From positions 1,380,754-1,440,610 of the forward strand of contig NC_135571.1 of assembly GCF_964340395.1 (NCBI RefSeq): a DNA stretch of 59,857 nucleotides, read 5' to 3'. The DNA comes from Glandiceps talaboti (taxonomy: Eukaryota; Hemichordata; Enteropneusta; Spengelidae). Numbering within the stretch: position 1 is the stretch's first letter; each line of letters opens with the position of its first letter. Positions 28,168-44,110 of this stretch are shown piece after piece. Position numbers and translations under genes: made by a program. The notes beneath the pieces were generated by a model, which was not told where the DNA came from, searched no databases, and was given only the letters and a program-made list of their open reading frames with translations.

Positions 28168-28258
28168 GTAATGTCCCATGAGTGAAACACCAAGCCTACA
28201 TCATTTTAGCTGTAATGTCCCATGAGTGAAACACCAAGCCTACATCATTTAAGCTGTA
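28168..28258. repeat. 44-bp tandem duplication
   Basis: Two adjacent copies of a 44-base unit containing ATGTCCCATGAGTGAAACAC, with a single difference. The near identity indicates a recent duplication. Confidence 0.9.
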
Positions 28259-28460
28259 ATCAACATTTTATGATAAATGTAATAAATGACGTCATAAGAT
28301 CTTTTATAATGAGTAATATCTGAATACCAACTTTGAGTTCAGTCAAGTGACGTTCAACTACGTATATCATCAGTAAGTAGAATACTGTGCGTATGTATGG
28401 AGCAAACATTACACCAAACCTGCATAAACTCAGCTCGTGCCACTTAGGCCTAAACATATA

Positions 28461-28789
28461 ATTGTTTGGTTTCGGTTACCCCCCTCCCCCCTAGCTTTTC
28501 ACTGCTGGCCCTAAACTTTTTTTACGTATTTGAGAAAAAAATAATAAGATCTCAAAAATTGTTAAGTATCACGAGAAATAGTGAATGCGGATAATGACAT
28601 CAACTTAAAAAGACAATATAAAACCTTTCTTCCAATCTGTAAGGCTATACAGAGACCATTTGGAAAACAATGAAAAACCGGAACTAGGCATGTACACGCA
28701 CACAGAAAAAAATATACTAAAATAAAAATAACAAATCTACCTACCCCCCTCCCCCATTCTAAAGTTGAGCGTTACGGGAACCACACAAT
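28461..28789 (+). mobile_element. Dispersed family X, copy 1 (~329 bp)
   Basis: The ends are imperfect inverted repeats: the start ATTGTTTGGTTTCGGTTAC matches the complement of the end closely. C-rich tracts lie just inside both ends. Segments such as GAGAAATAGTG and AGACCATTTGGAAAACAATG recur in copies at about 54199-54502 and 56596-56920. Terminal pieces in inverse orientation occur at about 46296-46362 and 48020-48085. There is no open frame, so this is a non-autonomous element. An assignment to a DNA-transposon MITE family is inference. Confidence 0.7.
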
Positions 28790-30785
28790 TTTGTATTAGG
28801 AGTTATCCAAACACAACTTTTTACAGCAGGGAAAATTGCGTTCTAGACTATTATATAGAAGATTTAAAACTAGGTCATATTCACTTAGTTGTTTCATTTG
28901 ACGCGTCATATTCTACCATATCAATTTTGATTCTTAGCAACACTTGACAAGGCGTCGTAAAACTTATTGTTCCGTGACATTAATTTGGCTTATTTCCTAT
29001 AACATTGAGGTGAGTGGGTGGTGAAAACCATTACATTATAAATATATAAGACCGTCTAACTATCATCAAATAAAATATATATACCCGGGGGACCACATTT
29101 CTTAGCATTAAAGATTTAGGTATTGAGACAACCGTAAAACTAACTTCCGTCTGCGATAATTGCAACGTGGATACAGAAAATCAGCAAAACAGTCAATTAT
29201 TTTAACAGTCAATTGCAAGTTTAAAAAAAAAATGATTTTAAGCATTCTAAATTAATTCAGAACATTTTAATATAATCAAATTGTTGGAAATGTAGTGTTA
29301 GTGTTTTGATCAAATATACTGCTAAAATTTTGACGAATGCAGTGTAGTATAAAACCATATGGTATCTTTCGTGTCATTACTTGTATGAAGAAATCATTAA
29401 TTTTAGCCCAATATATGTGTTTTGTGTTTGTTTGTTTGTTTGTTTGTTTGCTTCTTTAGGTACCGAACTGAAACAACTTAACGATAGACCATCATATTTA
29501 CTTGATTGACATTTGGTTTAACGGAAAGTTCCATCACAAGAGGCTGGGGTAAGGGTGGGGGAGGGTGGGGGTGGGGGCATGTTATGACAGGACCTCATGA
29601 AGTGTAAGTTTGGCGTACTGTATGTGCAGTTGGTTGCATGACCGTGGACGTGTTCTCCGCGTCTGTACTTTCATTATCATAGCCAGTGAAAGTGCATCAG
29701 AAAACCACAAATCATGTTTATCAAAAACAGTAATTTTCGCAAAATTCCTACTCTTTGTTTATCCAACAAAGTAAATTTTGTGAAGCTTCCACCGTGAGGT
29801 TTGCTTCATACATACATATGGCCACCGCGATCGCGCGCTCATTTGCATACTGGTATGTAAAAATGGTTTTGCGGTTTTGTAATTGACAGCTACTCCCACG
29901 AGAAAATGCATGTGCACCGATGCAAGTTATGAATGGTACATGTATACTAATAAAAATTGAAATAGCCAATTCCTGTCATTATATGTAATAACAGTAATTT
30001 GTTTTGGCAATATTCAGTAACCAGTAAAGCTAGACAGGGGAGGGGTGTGATGAAGGTAATAGCCACGTTGTAGATTTAACCGTAATATCGTCTCAATGAT
30101 GATAATTTAACTAAAACTTCCGAATTTCAGACAGCCATTTAATGATCCGTTAAAACCGTTTTAACTATGATCGCTTGATAGGCATTATGTCATGCTTACA
30201 CCTACGGATTTCCGAGAACTGTCACAGAAATTATTTTACACCAAACTGAAATCTTAGATCAGTATGTTAGCCACACACAAAGCTTATCCACGAGGATTTT
30301 TAAATATTGTTTAACAGAAGATAAAAAATCAACATGGAAGTTACAAACCCGCCATCTTTAATGATGCATTGTGGGAAAATAGTATCATTCCATTGATTAG
30401 CAACAATCAATGGCTATGAAAGCAATCTCTCATTAGGTAGGCTGTGAAAAACAAGGTGGGGTTGGGTAACCAGAACCAAATAATGTTTTTAGGCCAAAGT
30501 ATCTTATTGTTGGAATCATCTCACAACATATATATATATAGACCTAGACCAATTAGACTAAAAGAGGACGTCGACGTGGGACTACGAAGATCTTACAACA
30601 CTTCTACATTTTATCATTTGGTGCGACAAAAATAGCCACGGCCTTTGCTGCATGTTCCTTGCATGAGCCATGGGCGAGAGCTGACATTATCTTAGCATAT
30701 CATCACTAAATCATATACCATGTAACAATTTATTAAGGATAACCACTGTTGGTCGTCATTGCACTTAAAAGGATCAAAATGAAAC
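28790..30785. other. Unique DNA, no gene seen
   Basis: About 2 kb with no domain-bearing frame. It holds a short TTTG array (29421-29450), a G-quadruplex motif (29546-29577) and an octamer/CpG palindrome site near 29826-29848. Confidence 0.5.
29546..29577 (+). other. G-quadruplex-forming motif
   Basis: Six G runs of three to five bases are separated by loops of at most three bases, meeting the standard G3+N1-7 quadruplex pattern. In an AT-rich setting it is the clearest such motif in the window apart from the 33.5-kb G run. Confidence 0.6.
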
Positions 30786-30856
30786 AGTTTTGTCTAGCCA
30801 GACGATAAACGGTATCACTCCATCCATGTTTGTCCCCGTCATAGCAATAACTTGCA

Positions 30857-31225
30857 GTACAACTGCTGACATCATACCGTGGACAAACGGAACCTATAAC
30901 AAACAAGAAAGGTAAACAAATGAATTGGATTAATAACACTTGGCTCAGTACGGCAGAGACTTGTATTACATTCCATGGTTTGATAAGAACAGTTTTATGG
31001 CCTCTTTATGTGTACATGAAATGCCAGGATAACTGGAAATTCGTTTATGAACATGAACTATTATGTAAAGTGGCCATAAAACTGTTCTTATCAACTTATG
31101 GAATGCAATATAAGTCCCTGCTGTTCCAACATGCTGTGCCAAGTGTTATTAATTCAATTCAGTTGTTTACTTTCCCTGTCTGTAACAGCTTTCGTTCGTC
31201 CATGGTCTGATGTCTGAAGTTGTAC
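30857..31225. mobile_element. Family Z foldback element
   Basis: A left arm (30857-31002) and a right arm (31072-31225) are inverted copies with high identity over about 145 bases. They are separated by a 69-base loop and meet at TTTTATGGCC and its complement. A third copy of the arm stands alone at 9394-9550. Just beyond the right arm (31229-31275) the end segment TTTCCCTGTCTGTAACAG is duplicated again with the terminal CAGTTGT. A TTTTGTCTAG-CAGACGA segment occurs in direct orientation on both outer sides (near 30787 and 31280). No coding capacity. Confidence 0.75.
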
Positions 31226-31309
31226 TAACGTTTCCCTGTCTGTAACAGATTCCGTCTGATGTCAGCAGTTGTAAAATATTTTTGTCTAGTAATCAGACGA
31301 CAACTTGTA

Positions 31310-31591
31310 CTGCCAAACCAGAGTGACCATAAAGTTTCAATTAGGCAGTGCGATGATTTTTACATTTCACACAATGTGTTTTGTAACAAATTCTTTTTGA
31401 AAAAAATACACACACTGATAGCGCGCAAACTATTTAATTATGTTCACAGTGAGATAAAATGTAACATTTCATGTGTGTGAGCTATCAGTGTCGCTGTATT
31501 TTGTTTGTGTAATTTGTAACAAGAACGTTGTGGGAGCTGTGAAAACATCATACCACCTAATTGAAACGCTATGGTCACTCTGGTTTGGTAG
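31310..31591. mobile_element. Tc1/mariner-type MITE, TA target duplication
   Basis: The 282-base element is flanked on both sides by TA (31308-31309 and 31592-31593). Its ends are inverted repeats of about 36 bases, starting CTGCCAAACCAGAGTGACCA on the left and its near complement on the right, with only a few mismatches. Inner segments (ACACTGATAG and its complement) continue the symmetry, so most of the element can fold into one hairpin. It has no transposase. TA duplication with inverted ends is typical of Tc1/mariner-mobilised MITEs. The 73-codon + frame inside is incidental. Confidence 0.8.
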
Positions 31592-31866
31592 TAATAATAA
31601 TGTTACCAAAATTTTCGTCGCACCAGACGATATTCTATTGTAGGGGAACTACATGACGAGTTCGAAAACGCTAAGACTATTACCATTTCAAGATTCTGAC
31701 ATGCCTATGATTTATATCTTGAAATGTTTTCTCTTATTTCTCTCACTTCATTGTATCCAGCCGTTTTCATAAATGTCAGAGAGATTCCATTCCTTGAATC
31801 ACTACTTTGGGGTTTTCCTTTAATCCACAAATAACATTAAAATACATATTAGCTTAAAACACTTTA

Positions 31867-32252
31867 GGGACCATCGCACAATGTCGCACAAGCACAATAA
31901 ACGAACATCGTTTCGTTTTAGGACAAAACCCCCTCCCTGAAAAGTGTAGCGTTCGATGCAATGTAAAAAACATGATGGTAAACATGAAGTTCCAACCTTA
32001 TGAATCTGTTTAAGGAGATGACGGTACACAAATCAAAATACTACCGGAAACCCAGCATGTATATATTTTTTTTCATCAACTTATCAACATCTCACTAGTA
32101 AATACAGAACTTGTTATCACTGAATGTGTAGCAGTTTTCGAAATTTGGCTAGAAGTGTGAAAATGAAGTCTAGAAATCACATTGACGCCAGATCCTCCTA
32201 AACGAACTTAAAGTTCGCTTATTGAGCTTGTGTGACATTGTGCGATCGTCCC
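31867..32252. mobile_element. PIF/Harbinger-like MITE, TTA target duplication
   Basis: The 386-base element has 40-base terminal inverted repeats (31867-31906 and 32213-32252) agreeing at 36 of 40 positions, starting GGGACCATCGCACAATGTC. It is flanked by TTA on both sides (31864-31866 and 32253-32255). A three-base TWA duplication with GGG-starting ends is the pattern of PIF/Harbinger MITEs. No transposase is present. The 69-codon minus frame inside is incidental. Confidence 0.8.
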
Positions 32253-32364
32253 TTAGAATACTAGAATTAGTTACAGAGCATTTATGATATGCTATGTAAT
32301 CTCCTCTAAGATAAACCACTTCACAAGAAAATAATTGTTTAATATATAGTAATGCTCACAATAT

Positions 32365-32846
<482 letters not shown>

Positions 32847-33515
32847 GTATCATTATACAACATATCAACGATATTCATGCAAATTGGCGAGTATTAAAGT
32901 GGTCACGACTTTGATAATATTGTATTCGGAAGTATTCAATCATGTGTGGGAACTTACAAGGGTAACATTTTTAGTGTTGATATATGTCACCATCATTATC
33001 ATTGTATCTGGGATGATGATGATAAAATAAATTGAAACCCCCATGGTGTGGTCTTCGTCATGTTGTTTATAAAATAAATTGTCGTGGGGTTATAATTGGC
33101 GGGAAAATAATTAGTGTGATCACATATATCTTTTTAACGGCCCTAGCCCTATAGGTTATATATTACAAAACATTTTTTTTTCATTTCCTTATCAATGCAT
33201 AGTTGTGATGTGGGACATTTGCGTGTGTCCTTCATACCTCATTATCGTTTGCTGTCAATTTAAAATATTTTCCACCGGGATAACCACTTCCGACAATCGT
33301 AGAACGATAACTTCAATTTGTGTTTGAATTGAACAAAATTTACATAATGGTGTTCTTAGATTTATTAATTTATTAATAACTGTGTGGGGTATATGATAAC
33401 TGTACCCAATACAGGCTGATGAAAAGAACGGCGAGCGCATTTTTTCTCTCATTCGAAGGCTGATTGTCGAGGTGTGGGTGGAGATATGGTTTCCAATTGC
33501 AAAAAAAAGGTGATT

Positions 33516-33562
33516 GGGTGGTGGTGGTGGTGGTGGTGGTGGGGGTGGGGGGGGGGGGGGGG
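33516..33562 (+). repeat. GGT array ending in a long G run
   Basis: About nine GGT units, GGGGGTGGGG, then G to 33562. It can form a quadruplex and is also a likely sequencing-error site. Confidence 0.85.
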
Positions 33563-34493
33563 CTCATCGGCTAAGTAAAACATGACATAAGTCCGTGACC
33601 GGAAAACTAGGCAACAATTTTGGTAAAATATTGTAAAAGTGTCTCTAATTTTTGTGTGTGATACTTTTATACATTAAGTTTCATAAAATTACTGTCTACG
33701 CTGCTTTAACGTATGAAGAACAATTTTGGTGATCATATCATAAATCTGGTCACTCTCAAACTAAATTAATAACAAGGTCACACAAATTAACATACAAAGA
33801 AGTAAAATGGAGGTCTTTATCTTATTTCGCTCCAAAACAAAGATGGAACATATTAGATTTTTTTTTGACGACACGAATTCTTTATCGTCAGAATAATTTT
33901 GGCGGGAATTACAATGGACTCAGTTATAAAACACCGACAGTACGAATAGATAATATCTATTCTTTGTACGCCTAAAATAACTCAAAATCTATTCTAGGTA
34001 ACCCCTCAGTAAGAAAATATCTTTTAACGAGTAATTTATAGAACGTAAGGAGAATCCGCATGTCCCAAATAGATCGATGTCTCAAAAGAAAAATGTATTT
34101 GTTTACTCAAGACGAAATGATATCTATATTCTATTTGTGACCTTTATAGATAATAATGGCTCGATAAGTAAATGATTGATTCATGAAAAGGGGTCACGAA
34201 AAGAAAAGAAATAGTGATTTGCACTATATTTTTGTTTTCTAAGGTCGGAATTGACGAATGTAATGTCTTTGTTTCCTTGTGGATGGTGATGAGATGCCGT
34301 ATTAAACATAGAGGGCGGTGTAGGTTGACAGCAGTCTTAGCTGGCCAGATCGAGTCCCGACACCCACAGGGAAAATCAACCGAATTTTCCTACCCTTTCA
34401 CTGTGTTGTAAACCCTAGCCTATCTGAAGACGACAAGAATTACCGCTATCCAAACCGACAATATGAGATTTTGAATTTTCGCTCATTTCACTG

Positions 34494-34494
34494 C

Positions 34495-34538
<44 letters not shown>
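34494..34538. repeat. AAC microsatellite
   Basis: About 15 CAA/AAC units without interruption. Confidence 0.95.
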
Positions 34539-34539
<1 letters not shown>

Positions 34540-35189
34540 CAAAATATATGTTAGGATAGCGGAATTATAGTAGTAGCGACAGTTCTGCTAGTCTTCAGGT
34601 AGGCTAAATAAACCCAGGAATGAACCAGTGTTTATGAATGTACATTTACCCGTCATTTTCAACAACTTTTTTGGCTTTTCTGTAACCAAGTTGATATTAA
34701 TTCAACAGTAATGTGTGAAAGTAAATTTAGGCTGCGATAATATACAAAAATACGGATGTACGGATGTACGTGTGTAAAGAAGATATCAAACGACCCATTA
34801 CGACATTGATGTGAAACTGGTGACTATTACGTTGAGAGAACGTTTAATGGTGAAGTTTTATTTTGTAATTTTATGAAAAAAGGGAACCGCTTGTTGCTTC
34901 TATTCCCAATATTTTTTTAGGAACAATGAATAATCTGTGAGACCTCCGATGGCTTAAACTCAAATGCAGATCATGAGTTGCAACAACTTAAAAAAAAATT
35001 ACATTGACTATCATAGCATACGTAATGGTATATGTAAAAACAATACCTCTCATACTAGTTAGCATATATCGATGAATTGAAATGTTCAATCAGTATTGTA
35101 GTTATTTGTAAATGCAGGCCTTTCCAAAATTTATCATGGTGGCGCTCTACTTCCTGTCTGTGTGTACCTTGGGGGTATACATGGTATAG

Positions 35190-35459
35190 GTTACTCAGTT
35201 AATCATAGAACACTGCTGCTTTCCTCAATGTGTGGATAATACAAAAAACTTCCCTGATTTACACTTCTACAGAATACCAAGGGACAAAGCTCTTAAGAAA
35301 CAGTACGATGAGATGAAGATACCCCCAATTTTGGCGAGGGCACTATTTCTCAATTTCCTATTTGCAGTCTGGAATGGCCTAAAAACGTCTTTACTGTATA
35401 TACTCCTCTCCTTGCACCTTCGCCGTCTGGAGCCGTCTTTGAAGATTTGGATGAGTTAG
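35190..35459 (+). pseudogene. THAP zinc-finger domain fragment
   Basis: After an in-frame stop at 35187-35189 the frame reads a His-Cys-Cys-Phe-Pro-Gln-Cys motif (about 35211-35231). It is followed by HFYRIPRDKALKKQY (35262-35306). This is the N-terminal half of a THAP domain: the first zinc ligands in the C-x2-4-C pattern, then the aromatic-rich strand and Pro, then the Lys/Arg helix. THAP domains are sequence-specific C2CH zinc fingers found in transcription factors and P-element-type transposases. The expected second half (a later Cys and the C-x2-H pair) is missing; after residue Tyr the frame continues as unrelated hydrophobic sequence. There is no upstream Met in frame and no clear donor at the break. 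A decayed transposon or gene relic is most likely; a first exon with unusual splicing is possible. Confidence 0.5.
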
Positions 35460-36780
<1,321 letters not shown>

Positions 36781-38041
36781 TTGAGTGAAGTTGACCTTTA
36801 TATAAGTTACTAGAAACATTACTTTATTTTAAAAAAAGACAATGTTGCAATACAATGGATTGAACCTTAGACTGAGATTGAACACAAGACATCTATTTTA
36901 CAACCTCCTGTTATCAGATACCACATTTGGTGTTGATTGTTTGAATTGAACTTTCCAAAGAGTGTAATTGTTATACACAGGGTCTTATCAATTGAGTTTA
37001 TCTTGAAAATCACAGTTGTGTCTATTCCTTTCACACTGGTCATTTGAATTTCCTAGTAAAAGATAACCTAGAAAAGTTCGTTTTTTTTACCCTAAAAGCC
37101 AAAAGAGAAATAGTGTGAATGATGTAAATTAAGATGGGACGTTACTTTCATTCTTTTAGCTATGATTTCCACGTGTCCTTAATTAACTAAACATAAAAAA
37201 CCCCGAAAAACTAGGGTTGTCGTATATCTTGAAGTGAAAACTATGTGTAACCTACATTTGTATATCATGCAAATGATTGGTAGTGTATTTTTGCACATTT
37301 ATTTTTGTTGTTGTAGCAGCATGCACTTCTAGATCACGTGATAGTCACGTGAAGATTAAGACTGCAGTACAAAGTCAATCAACGGGTCTCAATGTTTATA
37401 AGCAATTGCAAGTCACGATGTCAGACTTCACTTATGGCAATAGAAAATGTTACGGTGTGTTCTCAGCACCCGAAATTACCTGCACCTCCCGTTTTCATCA
37501 CCTCAGCCATGGTGACTTCATTAGTGTACTATAGTTTGAGAAAAATGTCTCGAAAATGATTTGCAAATCAGAAATCTGAAAGAGATGTAATACTCCCCTC
37601 CCCGAATAAAAATAAATATAGACCCTCCCTACAAAAAATTGTAATCTGAACTACGGCTCTTGATCTACAGCAAGAGAATAGATAAATATGGTCGGTGGTG
37701 GCGCTCTTTAAGTGGCCATATGGATGAGAAAAATGTATTTGTATTTTTTTCTCAGTAAAACAACTTTACTATGTGTTTTTTTGTACTTGAGAAATCTGAA
37801 ACAACATATGAGAGTAGGTTTTTGTATTGAATGAATTGTAAATGAACTAAAAGTGTGTGAAAAAGTCATTATTATATGTACAGTGGGTAGGTCGGCAGAC
37901 GACATGTACTTGGAAAGCAAGTACGATCTTGCAGCACGACAATTGTGTTTTGTAAAACTTCACACTAGAACTACTGGTCAAGCAAACATTTTGACGATAC
38001 ATCGGCAATAAATTTAACTAAAACGCATCGCACACGGTTAG
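36781..38041. other. 3' side of the coding exon; no second gene established
   Basis: Lies downstream of the stop of the minus-strand gene at 38042, so it probably includes that gene's 3' UTR; no clear polyadenylation signal was identified. The + frame 37277-37534 includes an acceptor-like TTTGTTGTTGTAG near 37318, but no recognisable domain follows. Confidence 0.4.
37334..37352. promoter_or_regulatory. Tandem TCACGTGA E-boxes
   Basis: TCACGTGA occurs at 37334-37341 and 37345-37352, the CACGTG cores being 11 bases apart, about one helical turn. The palindrome is the consensus of bHLH-ZIP factors such as USF, TFE3 and MITF. Position downstream of the minus-strand gene makes the target unclear. 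Confidence 0.35.
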
Positions 38042-39343
38042 TCACACAAGCGACAATTTCTTTCTTCTTCTTTCATTATGGCTGACTGACCCCGGATTTT
38101 CCCGTTTGCCAACTTGCACGAAATTGGTTCGTTTGGGGGTTTTGCGATTGCTGTAACCACCTATTGCCTTTTGACGACTTGCATGTGTTGGTGTCGTTGG
38201 ATCTTTTTGGCTTTGCCTTGACATATGCCTCGCTAACGCTTTCGTCAGGTCCTCTTCACCAACCTGTGAAAACAAATTGTTTCGACTACCCTGTCTCAAA
38301 AGTAATGTTCTCGGGTCGCGGTATTTTTTCAACGCTGATTTTCTCGAGGCATCAGACTTCCAATAGGACGGAGGTGGTACAAATACGCGCGGTGCATGGT
38401 GGGCCGTAGGAAGCGCTTCGTCGTCGTCATCATCGTCAAGGTCGTCGATTTTAAGGAACATTGATTTACTTCGTGGTCGAGTTTGTGGCGGACGGCCGTG
38501 TAAATGATCATAGCGTTCAGAAGTGACCGTGGCGTCATCGGTTGAGAGGTCATCAGAAATAATATCTACTTTTGCTTCAGATGCAAAGACAACGTGATAT
38601 TCACGAGTTGTCTCGGACTCAACATTGTCGGTTGCATCTTCCTCTCTTGATTCCGAATCAGAATATTTACTGCCGCTGGTTTCATTTTCAAATTCAGGAT
38701 TATTTGACGACATATCCATCTCACTTGTTGTGACTGACATTTCGTGTCCAGCAGTGTACGGTCTATCAACTGCTCTTTTATTGCCCCTTCTACGATTGCT
38801 TGGAGCCGTCAGCGGACGGAGTGTCCGTCTACTTTCGTCAACATTTCGCAAATCGATTCCATTATCAGTTGTTCGTAATTGTAGTCGCAATGGTCCACGG
38901 CCATTCACGTCACTCCCTTTCTCTTCTCTTTGGAAACTGCCGCGATTTCCAGGTGGGCAAGTCTGAGGGCGCTGTTTAGAACCGCCAAGTTGATCATTTT
39001 TTCCTCTCACACCTATGGAAGACGCTGGTCTGTTACTCATCTTTCGTTTGGAACTACTTTTATCGGGAAGCACGTAACAAACGATTTGTCCACTACGAAG
39101 AACTTTGTCATCTCTCGAAGGAGGGCGCCCTTCCTCACTGATTCCACTGCTAATGTGGAGATTGATAATATCCTCTTGCAGCAGTCGAATGTCATTTTGA
39201 AACACGTCTAAAATAGTTTTACGGTTCTTGTCGATTACTCGCATTTTTTCTTCCAGTTTGTATGCCTCAAGTTCATTTATTCGTTTAGCTTTCTGGAACC
39301 GTATCGAGTTGTAATAACTCGGCATGTAGCCGCCGTTACTCAT
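38042..39343 (-). CDS. Uncharacterised disordered protein with N-terminal coiled coil (terminal exon)
   Basis: A 433-residue frame from ATG at 39343 to TGA at 38042, the longest non-repetitive frame in the window. Residues about 14-62 are a charged amphipathic helix with heptad-like spacing (FQKAKRINELEAYKLEEKM and onward to a LLQEDIINL segment), probably a coiled coil. The rest is rich in Ser, Arg, Asp and Pro, with little hydrophobic content, an Asp run near residues 298-308 and a basic C-terminus (RRRKKLSLV). There is no signal peptide or membrane segment. Upstream, the minus strand reads CATTTTCTTACAG at 39371-39383, a good splice acceptor. The nine codons from 39370 to the ATG are open in phase 0, so either this ATG starts the protein after a non-coding first exon, or an upstream exon joins in frame. 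The helix resembles, loosely, the start of CCDC190-type proteins; that is a weak impression from memory. Function unknown. Confidence 0.8.
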   Translation of the reverse strand: MSNGGYMPSYYNSIRFQKAKRINELEAYKLEEKMRVIDKNRKTILDVFQNDIRLLQEDIINLHISSGISEEGRPPSRDDKVLRSGQIVCYVLPDKSSSKRKMSNRPASSIGVRGKNDQLGGSKQRPQTCPPGNRGSFQREEKGSDVNGRGPLRLQLRTTDNGIDLRNVDESRRTLRPLTAPSNRRRGNKRAVDRPYTAGHEMSVTTSEMDMSSNNPEFENETSGSKYSDSESREEDATDNVESETTREYHVVFASEAKVDIISDDLSTDDATVTSERYDHLHGRPPQTRPRSKSMFLKIDDLDDDDDDEALPTAHHAPRVFVPPPSYWKSDASRKSALKKYRDPRTLLLRQGSRNNLFSQVGEEDLTKALARHMSRQSQKDPTTPTHASRQKAIGGYSNRKTPKRTNFVQVGKRENPGSVSHNERRRKKLSLV

Positions 39344-42925
<3,582 letters not shown>

Positions 42926-43003
42926 TAGCACAACTGAACTTGTTCAGTAGTGCTATAGGGATCGCCCGGCGTCTGTCTGTCTGTGTGTGTGTGTGTGTAA
43001 ACA

Positions 43004-43547
43004 ACTTAAAGTCAAAAACTGCTGAACCGATTGCCATGATATTTGGTGGGTCCATTACCTTGGGTGTCTAGTTGGGAAATTGTTCAAATCAAAATGATCG
43101 CATCACAGGTCTGTGATTTGGGTCAAAAAATGTGATTTTTGGTCAAAAAACTTAAACTCAGAAACTACTAGGCAGATTGGTGCGAAATTTGGTGGGAACA
43201 TTCTGAAGGGGGTGTAAAGTAAGATTTGTTCATGACATGATGATTCCATCAGTGATATGCAAATTAGGGCTAAAAATGTGTCTTTTTGGTTAAAAATCTA
43301 TAATTCCAAAAGTACTGAGCAGATGGGGCTGAAATTTAATGAGAATGTATCCAGGGATGTTTGGATGAAGAGATATTAAGCATACAGTGAGTCCATGAGT
43401 GATATGCAAATTAGGTGTAAAAATGTTCATTTTTGGTCAAAAACTTATATCTCAAAAACTATTTGGTCACTGAGTCTGACACTTGGTGAGATGTTTCTGA
43501 AAGTGTTATTCTGCAGATTTTCATCAAAACATTTTGACAAAATTGGC
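43004..43547 (+). repeat. ~147-bp tandem array, four units
   Basis: Unit landmarks (ACTTAAA-like followed by CAAAAACTRCT) occur at about 43004, 43150, 43297 and 43443. ATGCAAATTAGG recurs 147 bases apart near 43257 and 43404. Units are diverged, so the array is old. Confidence 0.8.
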
Positions 43548-44110
43548 CCTAGCAACCATGACCACGCCCTTAGCAACGACCAAATGGCAGTATATTTTGG
43601 TCAAATGACAACATCATCTGGTAGGCAAATGAGTAAACATTCAAAAAATGTATGTAAATACCCTAGCAACCATGACCACGCCCATAGCAACAGCGAAATG
43701 GTCGTGTATTTCACAAAGATAACAACAGGGATTAATAGACAATTGAATAAACATTCAAAATATGTATGTAAATTTGCCTAGCAACAAGACCACGCCCATA
43801 GCAACAGCCAAATGATCACATATATTGCAAAGATAACAACCAGGATTAATAGACAATTTAATAAACATTCAAAAGATATATGTAAATATGCCTAGCAACA
43901 ACACCATGCCCATAGCAACAGCCAAATAATCACGTATATTGAAAAGATAATATCAGGAATTCATACACAAGTGACTGAAAACATACAAAAATGTATGCAA
44001 ATATATCTAACAACATGACCACGCCCATAGCAACAGCCAAATGATAGCATGTATCGTAAAGATAGCAACATGGTTGGATAGGCAACTGGGTAGCCATTCA
44101 ACAAATGAAC
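43548..44110 (+). repeat. ~115-bp tandem array, five units
   Basis: The landmark CCTAGCAAC occurs at 43548, 43662, 43777, 43891 and, as TCTAACAAC, at 44006. It is followed each time by ACCACGCCC-like and ATAGCAACAGC-like sequence. Spacing is 114-115 bases. Confidence 0.9.

Larger units (their letters stand above)
32847..35189. other. Unique DNA with two trinucleotide arrays
   Basis: No gene recognised. It contains a GGT array running into a run of G (33516-33562) and an AAC array (34494-34538). The + frame 34214-34411 has no recognisable domain. Confidence 0.5.

Noticed and set aside
31259-31480. 73-codon + frame
   Set aside because: It lies mostly inside the TA-flanked MITE and has no transposase motif.
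38164-39211. Plus-strand and alternate-frame ORFs over the 38-39 kb exon
   Set aside because: They are shadows of the 433-codon minus frame, which has the better composition and splice context.
42927-43003. Transcription terminator hairpin
   Set aside because: The palindrome is at the border of a mobile element in eukaryotic DNA and is not followed by a T tract or preceded by a gene.
43395-43781. 128-codon + frame
   Set aside because: It lies across the junction of two tandem arrays in the composite element; the units carry stops in other copies and no domain is visible.
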